DNA from: a virus
DNA length: 42,586 nucleotides
Direction: 5' to 3' (one strand)
Virus record (IMG/VR): IMGVR_UViG_3300031638_000003
Span: 1-42,586 of that record
This document shows positions 38,465 to 42,586 of this stretch, one piece after another. The position numbers and the translations under genes were made by a program. The notes below the pieces were generated by a model. The model worked only from the letters and a program-made list of their open reading frames with translations, had not been told where the DNA came from and ran no database searches. Every line of letters begins with the position of its first letter. Position 1 is the first letter of the stretch.

Positions 38465-39828
38465 TATTCAGTTTCCTGTTGTTCTTCGAGAGCTTCGTCT
38501 GGCTCTTCTGTTTCTGTAGCCCCATTAGGGTCATAATTTAATTCAGCGATATCCATAAGGTTTTGTATAACCTCTGGGTGATTACTGACGTTAATATCTG
38601 CGCCGTTAAGGTTACGCAGGAACCCTGCAATCTCACGAAGATCATGCGGTGCCACATCGCCAGCTTTAATAGTTGGCATCAGCGAATAGTCCAGACCGTT
38701 CAACTGCCATAGTCTTTCGACTAGCTGCTTGTTAAGCACGTCAACGATCTGTTGTACGTAACTCTCAAGCGCACGGAGGAACAGGTCTGTCTTGCTCTTC
38801 GACAAGGCGTATGAACCGCCCTGACTACCAAGCATCAGGAACTCAGACAAGACGCTCCTAGCAATGTCGTGTTGATAACGACGAACAATAGGGTCTATGT
38901 CGATATTCCTGGAACCACTTGAAGACATAAGTTCTACATCCACTAATCGGATGTTGGTAGGACTTCCATCTTTATCGGGATAGGTGTCGGAAGGAGTAAT
39001 AATGTATCCTTGCTCGTTGAACTTAACATCCCGAAGAATTTCTTGAAGGTTACGTACAAATCCTGTTTGCGCTGGTGTGGCATCACTACTGAGATACTCA
39101 GAAGGGATACGAGCGACAGGGATACCAGCCAACTCACGCTCAACCGCGATAGCTTCGATAGCTTGAAGATTGTTAAGATACTCGTAGCTAGTATAAGCGT
39201 TACGAAGAATAGAACGACCAGAAGGGTCACCATTAATAGATGTAGTACGATAATACAAACTCTTTCTAGCAGGGATGTAGTGCTTAGATGTACCGCCGTA
39301 CCCAACGTCCTGGTACATACCATTTACATCACCAGTCTTAGCATCTACATCAAACCTAGATACCGTCCAAGGCGCTCGCATTGCGATCTTACGAACACCC
39401 ATACGTCCGTCAGTGTACTTTGAACGCTTCTTCTCATTAGTTTGAGTGGGTCCAACACGCCGTTTATATACAACTTCAAACCAAGCGAAGCCGTAAGATA
39501 AACAGGATAGAGCCTCAGCCACATGATCGTCAAGGCTGTGGTCCATGTCATCAAGAACGCTCTGAACAAACTCTGCTTCCTTCTTTGCTTCTGGTGTGTC
39601 GTTACAGGCATACACCTTTAAGTCTACGTCACGTAATACTTGTTCTGTTGCATACATTACCGCGCCAATAGTGCTATCGTTGTCTCGCATCTCACGATAC
39701 TTACGAATAGCCTTCTTGCCGCGAAGCTCAGGTAGAAACTCATCTGCACGGATCTGTCCGTTATATGTGTTCTGTCCAGCGACACCTAGAGTAGCCGTGG
39801 ATTCCGTGGGTGAAAGTTTCTTTACCAT
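38464..39828 (-). CDS. Portal protein, DUF935-like (454 aa)
   Basis: The portal ring forms the DNA entry channel. The sequence reads FLPELRGKKAIRKYREMRDNDSTIGAVMYATEQVLRDVDLKV, with HVAEALSCLSYGFAWFEVVYKRR and SKHYIPARKSLYYRTTSINGDPSGRSILRNAYTSYEYLNN, the Mu gp29/DUF935-type portal pattern. The C-terminal part is acidic (PDEALEEQQETE). It lies directly after the terminase large subunit. Confidence 0.9.
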   Translation of the reverse strand: MVKKLSPTESTATLGVAGQNTYNGQIRADEFLPELRGKKAIRKYREMRDNDSTIGAVMYATEQVLRDVDLKVYACNDTPEAKKEAEFVQSVLDDMDHSLDDHVAEALSCLSYGFAWFEVVYKRRVGPTQTNEKKRSKYTDGRMGVRKIAMRAPWTVSRFDVDAKTGDVNGMYQDVGYGGTSKHYIPARKSLYYRTTSINGDPSGRSILRNAYTSYEYLNNLQAIEAIAVERELAGIPVARIPSEYLSSDATPAQTGFVRNLQEILRDVKFNEQGYIITPSDTYPDKDGSPTNIRLVDVELMSSSGSRNIDIDPIVRRYQHDIARSVLSEFLMLGSQGGSYALSKSKTDLFLRALESYVQQIVDVLNKQLVERLWQLNGLDYSLMPTIKAGDVAPHDLREIAGFLRNLNGADINVSNHPEVIQNLMDIAELNYDPNGATETEEPDEALEEQQETE

Positions 39829-39829
39829 T

Positions 39830-41206
39830 TTACTTCAAGCCTTTAGCGTTGCTGTATGCCAGAACTAACTGTGGTTTTGCATACCCATTCAGTGAGAGGT
39901 CCGTTATAGCCCATACCATAGCATCAAGACGGTCTGGTGAGCCTGTGGACCCTAAAGGTTCCCACTGTACCATCTGATCCTCTAAGTCGTTTAGTCCCTT
40001 GACGTGTTTAACCTTACCTTGCTCATATAGTGCAGAGACAGGTTCAGCCCGTGCCATCTTACCCCTACTTGCGTGTACGAGTTTCACAGGAACGGTTTCA
40101 TCTTCGGTATGCAGAGTATGTCGGACCATATCACCACCCTGGTTCTTCTCCGCAACGATACGGTCTGCCATGTGCTTGTGATATAGTTCAATGGCTTTAG
40201 CAGCCCATTGTTGAGGTGTGTAGCGTCCAGTGTGATCCTCTAGTACGTAGGCTATTCCGTTTACATCTATCCCAGCGACAATTATACCCGTCATATCACT
40301 CTCAGCATTGGCGCTAATAGCAGGGTCAATCGACACAATGAGGCGAGACAACTGAGGAACATCGTCCTGGTCTATCTCACAAGTATGTAACAGGTTCCTA
40401 TTCCAGAGCGCACCTGACGCTTCATCTAATACTTCTGCATATAACTCTTGCCTACCAAGACGTGTGCCTTCGTAGGTCTTCCTAACCGCTTCAATAAAGG
40501 AGTCAGCTAAGTTAGCCGCGTTATCAAACGTACTACCCTTACTAACAAGAGTTTTCTCATCAGCGATAATAGTTCTTAGCAGCTTAGTTGTTTTAGGGGT
40601 TGTTGTCACAAAGACTTGTGGCTTACGTCCTAGACGCAGACCAAACATAAGCATGTCCCAAGTCTCTTGAGCGTGGTTCCAGGCGCAAAGTTCGTCAGTC
40701 CATGCGCTAAATGCTTGTGGACCACGAAGACGCTCTGGATCTTCTGCGGAGAAGAAAACAGCCTTAGCTCCATTCTCCCATGTTAGTGTATTGTTTGTTG
40801 GTGACCAGGTAGGAAAGCCTAAGTGTTTACCACGATAGGTTTCATCACCCTTCCAGCAGACATTAAGTAGTCCACTGTCGCCTTCTACCATAACTCGTCT
40901 AACATCGCCCTTAGTAGGCGCGACACAATGAACTATCTTATCACCCTTCTTAATGCGGTGACGTACCCATTCAGATCCAGCCCTAGTCTTACCCCAACCA
41001 CGACCAGCAAGAGCTAACCAAGTTGACCAGTCACCCTTAGGCTCTAGTTGCTCAGGTCTAGCCCAGAAGTTCCAGTCATACCTTAGCTCTTCTGATTTAG
41101 CAGGACCAAGTTTACGGAGTATATCTAAGACTTCTGCATCTGGTAACGATCTTAGATCATCAGCAGTTACACTCACCGTTTTCGCAGTTGCAGTTGATCG
41201 TTTCAT
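39830..41206 (-). CDS. Terminase large subunit (458 aa)
   Basis: Packaging motor. The ATPase has Walker A AGRGWGKT at 67-74 and Walker B-like FSAWTDEL around 166-173. The nuclease domain begins with RLIVSIDPAIS (catalytic Asp, around 290) and continues with YVLEDHTGRYTPQQWAAKAIELY and VAEKNQGGDMV. The length is normal for Terminase_6-type proteins. Its start overlaps the small subunit gene by 47 nt. Confidence 0.94.
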   Translation of the reverse strand: MKRSTATAKTVSVTADDLRSLPDAEVLDILRKLGPAKSEELRYDWNFWARPEQLEPKGDWSTWLALAGRGWGKTRAGSEWVRHRIKKGDKIVHCVAPTKGDVRRVMVEGDSGLLNVCWKGDETYRGKHLGFPTWSPTNNTLTWENGAKAVFFSAEDPERLRGPQAFSAWTDELCAWNHAQETWDMLMFGLRLGRKPQVFVTTTPKTTKLLRTIIADEKTLVSKGSTFDNAANLADSFIEAVRKTYEGTRLGRQELYAEVLDEASGALWNRNLLHTCEIDQDDVPQLSRLIVSIDPAISANAESDMTGIIVAGIDVNGIAYVLEDHTGRYTPQQWAAKAIELYHKHMADRIVAEKNQGGDMVRHTLHTEDETVPVKLVHASRGKMARAEPVSALYEQGKVKHVKGLNDLEDQMVQWEPLGSTGSPDRLDAMVWAITDLSLNGYAKPQLVLAYSNAKGLK

Positions 41207-41585
41207 CGGGATCTGTGTTCTTTCCTAGTAGACCCAGTAGACTGTCGATAGCACTCTCGTCTGTATCTGGGTCTTGCGTTTGTTCCACCTCATTGAGTGT
41301 ACTGTTGGGAGACCAACCACCCTTAGAACGTAGGTAGAACTCTTGGGACTTGAAGTCTCCGTCGAGAGCCTGCTGTACCACGACAGAACCAATAGCCCCA
41401 ACGATCTCAGCTTTAGTCTCTGATATGATCGACCCATACAACTTGTAGAAGGTAGAAGTACTGGATGGTGCATTTTGATACTTCTGTATAGACCCTATAG
41501 TGTCTTTTACAAGTACACCATTCCTGGTGTCCATACGTACCTTCTTTGCTATGATCTCGCTATATGGTTTCTTAGGGATCGACAT
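41160..41585 (-). CDS. Terminase small subunit (141 aa)
   Basis: It is the first gene of the late operon and adjoins the large subunit. It is a helical protein, IPKKPYSEIIAKKVRMDTRNG...SIQKYQNAPSSTSTFYKLYG, with SKGGWSPNSTLNEVEQTQDPDTDES in the C-terminal part. An unusual tail, CNCENGECNC, has four cysteines that could bind metal. The AGAGAGAAGTGATGAT sequence before the ATG provides the ribosome-binding site. The call is from position and length more than from motifs. Confidence 0.68.
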   Translation of the reverse strand: MSIPKKPYSEIIAKKVRMDTRNGVLVKDTIGSIQKYQNAPSSTSTFYKLYGSIISETKAEIVGAIGSVVVQQALDGDFKSQEFYLRSKGGWSPNSTLNEVEQTQDPDTDESAIDSLLGLLGKNTDPDETINCNCENGECNC

Positions 41586-41791
41586 ATCATCACTTCTCTC
41601 TAATAGTAATAAAGTACCCCATCGGCATGACCATCACTTTATGTATATACGACATTTGGAAGGGTTCGTCATGGTTGAGGAATTATTAGGAACTACTATA
41701 GTACTATACGTACGTCTCAATCACTATGTTATATATACATATTAGTTATAAATATATTAAGTGAGAAACTATAGTAGGAACCTTCATATAT

Positions 41792-41820
41792 GTATAAGGT
41801 CGGATTTTGACGAAAGTCAA
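41792..41820 (-). promoter_or_regulatory. Phage promoter P3 driving the late operon
   Basis: Read on the - strand: TTGACT (41820-41815), a 17-bp spacer ending in ATCCGACC, TTATAC (41797-41792). It has the same architecture as P1 and P2. It is the only such element upstream of the leftward terminase-to-lysis block. On the + strand, the -35 lies in a perfect TTGAC-gaaa-GTCAA dyad, so the site may also bind a regulator. Confidence 0.8.
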
Positions 41821-42146
41821 CAAGGCTAAATGAACTATTTTATACATGACTGATAACTAAGGGATCTTTCTTTTATATTTATTGTCGCATGAGGGACTTG
41901 ACCCTATCTATAGTGGGTAGCGCAGGTCGTGTCGCAAGATCATGACTCCATGTCAAGTAAGAATAAGACTTGTTGCATAGCAACTTATACACCCCCTCCG
42001 TGACAAATTGACGCATGTAAGAACCTCTGATTATTTTTTTTTTATGTTGGAGACTATAGTGGTAGCGCGGCATGGGAACATGAAGCCTTAGTGATTCGGA
42101 GGGTCCCACGAATAAGTCAAGCGTATTCCTATAGAAGTTGATCGAA

Positions 42147-42164
42147 TGTTACACGACTGTAACA
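42147..42164. promoter_or_regulatory. 18-bp perfect dyad, operator-like
   Basis: TGTTACA, 4-bp centre CGAC, TGTAACA: a perfect inverted repeat of the size and symmetry of a dimeric helix-turn-helix regulator site, in the non-coding region upstream of both gene blocks. No cognate regulator is identified. Confidence 0.45.
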
Positions 42165-42310
42165 AAACGTGATGAGGGGCTTGACATAAGTATTTTATGG
42201 CGCTCGGAGGGCGAATCGGCTGACCCCCCAACAATACTTCGCGCTCAAACAATAGTACCGACTCGGCCCTAATAGGTAACAGAACACAAGCCAACCATTT
42301 GGCACGACAC

Positions 42311-42338
42311 AAAAAAAAGGCCTGCCCGAAGGCAAGCC
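42311..42338 (-). terminator. Rho-independent terminator of the small leftward gene
   Basis: On the - strand: GGCTTGCC-TTCG-GGCAGGCC (42338-42319), an 8-bp stem with one G-U and a stable TTCG tetraloop, followed by eight T (42318-42311). It lies just downstream of the 46-aa gene at 42365-42505. Confidence 0.92.
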
Positions 42339-42364
42339 AGTAGTGGGAGTCTTATGGTGTAAAA

Positions 42365-42505
42365 TTATTCTACATAAACCCAATGGGTAGGCCAACGTGC
42401 TTTCAATTCGTTAGCTTTAAGGATTGCCCTACCTCTATCGGGTTCAACATAAAAACAGAATGGCTTTGCACCCTCTAACGTGGCGATGAATACCTTGGTT
42501 TCCAT
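42365..42505 (-). CDS. Small protein in the control region (46 aa)
   Basis: The frame, METKVFIATLEGAKPFCFY...VEPDRGRAILKANELKARW...HWVYVE, is preceded by an AGGGAGT ribosome-binding site and followed within about 30 nt by a strong terminator, so it is a monocistronic unit. It is soluble; the second half looks helical and basic. I recognise no family. Transcribed leftward from the edge of the window, it is a candidate immediate-early or regulatory protein. Confidence 0.7.
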   Translation of the reverse strand: METKVFIATLEGAKPFCFYVEPDRGRAILKANELKARWPTHWVYVE

Positions 42506-42586
42506 TATACCGACTCCCTATGCCAAGTAGTTATAGGCGAGTCTATTAGGTGAATCGTATGAGGAGACTCGTGTGGTGCTACCTCA

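Larger units (their letters stand above)
41586..42364. other. Non-coding control region with repeats
   Basis: About 780 bp without a supported gene (only low-quality open frames). It contains promoter P3 (41792-41820); several CTATAGT-centred motifs (41694, 41770, 41908 and 42053 regions, the last two followed by GGTAGCGC or GGGTAGCGC); a repeat near GATGAGGGGCTTGAC (41884-41899 and 42171-42186); and an 18-bp dyad at 42147-42164. The late operon leader from P3 to the terminase gene is about 200 nt. It probably holds regulator sites and, with the left end, the origin. Confidence 0.5.

Noticed and set aside
41879-42395. Several leftward open frames of 66-76 codons
   Set aside because: They overlap each other and the terminator, have no ribosome-binding site, and their composition is unlike the phage's coding sequence.

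Overview
The window looks like a complete, or almost complete, genome of a virulent tailed phage with siphovirus morphology. Its likely host is a marine alphaproteobacterium, possibly a Roseobacter-group bacterium. Evidence for this is a T7-like replication set (primase-helicase, family A polymerase, gp2.5-like SSB, gp6-like exonuclease, gp3-like endonuclease I) joined to a lambda/GTA-like long-tail module (tape measure, tail tube, J-like tip). There is also a marine-phage nucleotide set (ThyX, class II RNR, glutaredoxin, MazG-like enzyme, PhoH), a holin related to the 3-TM holin of gene transfer agents, and a DUF1127 protein typical of alphaproteobacteria. I see no integrase, repressor or tRNA gene.

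Layout: (1) 1-815 is a non-coding, repeat-rich region with iterons, a 12-bp inverted repeat, TGTCAC repeats and 21-bp tandem repeats; it looks like an origin and early control region. (2) 816-15796 is the rightward early/middle block: small proteins, a SleB-like hydrolase, ThyX, a sigma-like factor, DNA replication and recombination genes, nucleotide metabolism and PhoH. (3) A bidirectional terminator lies at 15811-15849. (4) 15865-41585 is the leftward late block, transcribed from about 41.8 kb: terminase, portal, fibres with a collagen-like protein and its putative modifying enzymes, protease/scaffold/capsid, neck, tail tube, tape measure, tail tip, collar fibre, lysis. (5) 41586-42586 is a second non-coding control region, containing one small leftward gene with its own terminator. 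If the molecule is circular or terminally redundant, the two control regions are contiguous.

Three promoters share TTGACT, a 17-bp spacer ending in TCCGACC, and TTATA. They lie before the helicase, before the SSB, and (leftward) before the terminase operon, so one recognition system appears to link middle and late expression. A sigma-like gene ends exactly in the -35 box of the first one.

The most striking content is at 32741-36876. A collagen-like fibre (95 uninterrupted Gly-X-Y triplets, no proline, 24 lysines all in X-Lys-Gly context) is followed by a fibre-assembly chaperone and then a three-domain enzyme: a GT25 (collagen galactosyltransferase-like) domain, a PLOD/LH3-type glucosyltransferase domain and a lysyl-hydroxylase-like Fe(II)/2-oxoglutarate dioxygenase domain. 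An FkbM-type methyltransferase follows. This looks like an animal- or mimivirus-style collagen lysine hydroxylation and glycosylation pathway in one phage operon, next to its likely substrate. The domain assignments rest on motifs I can see; the activity and substrate are inference.
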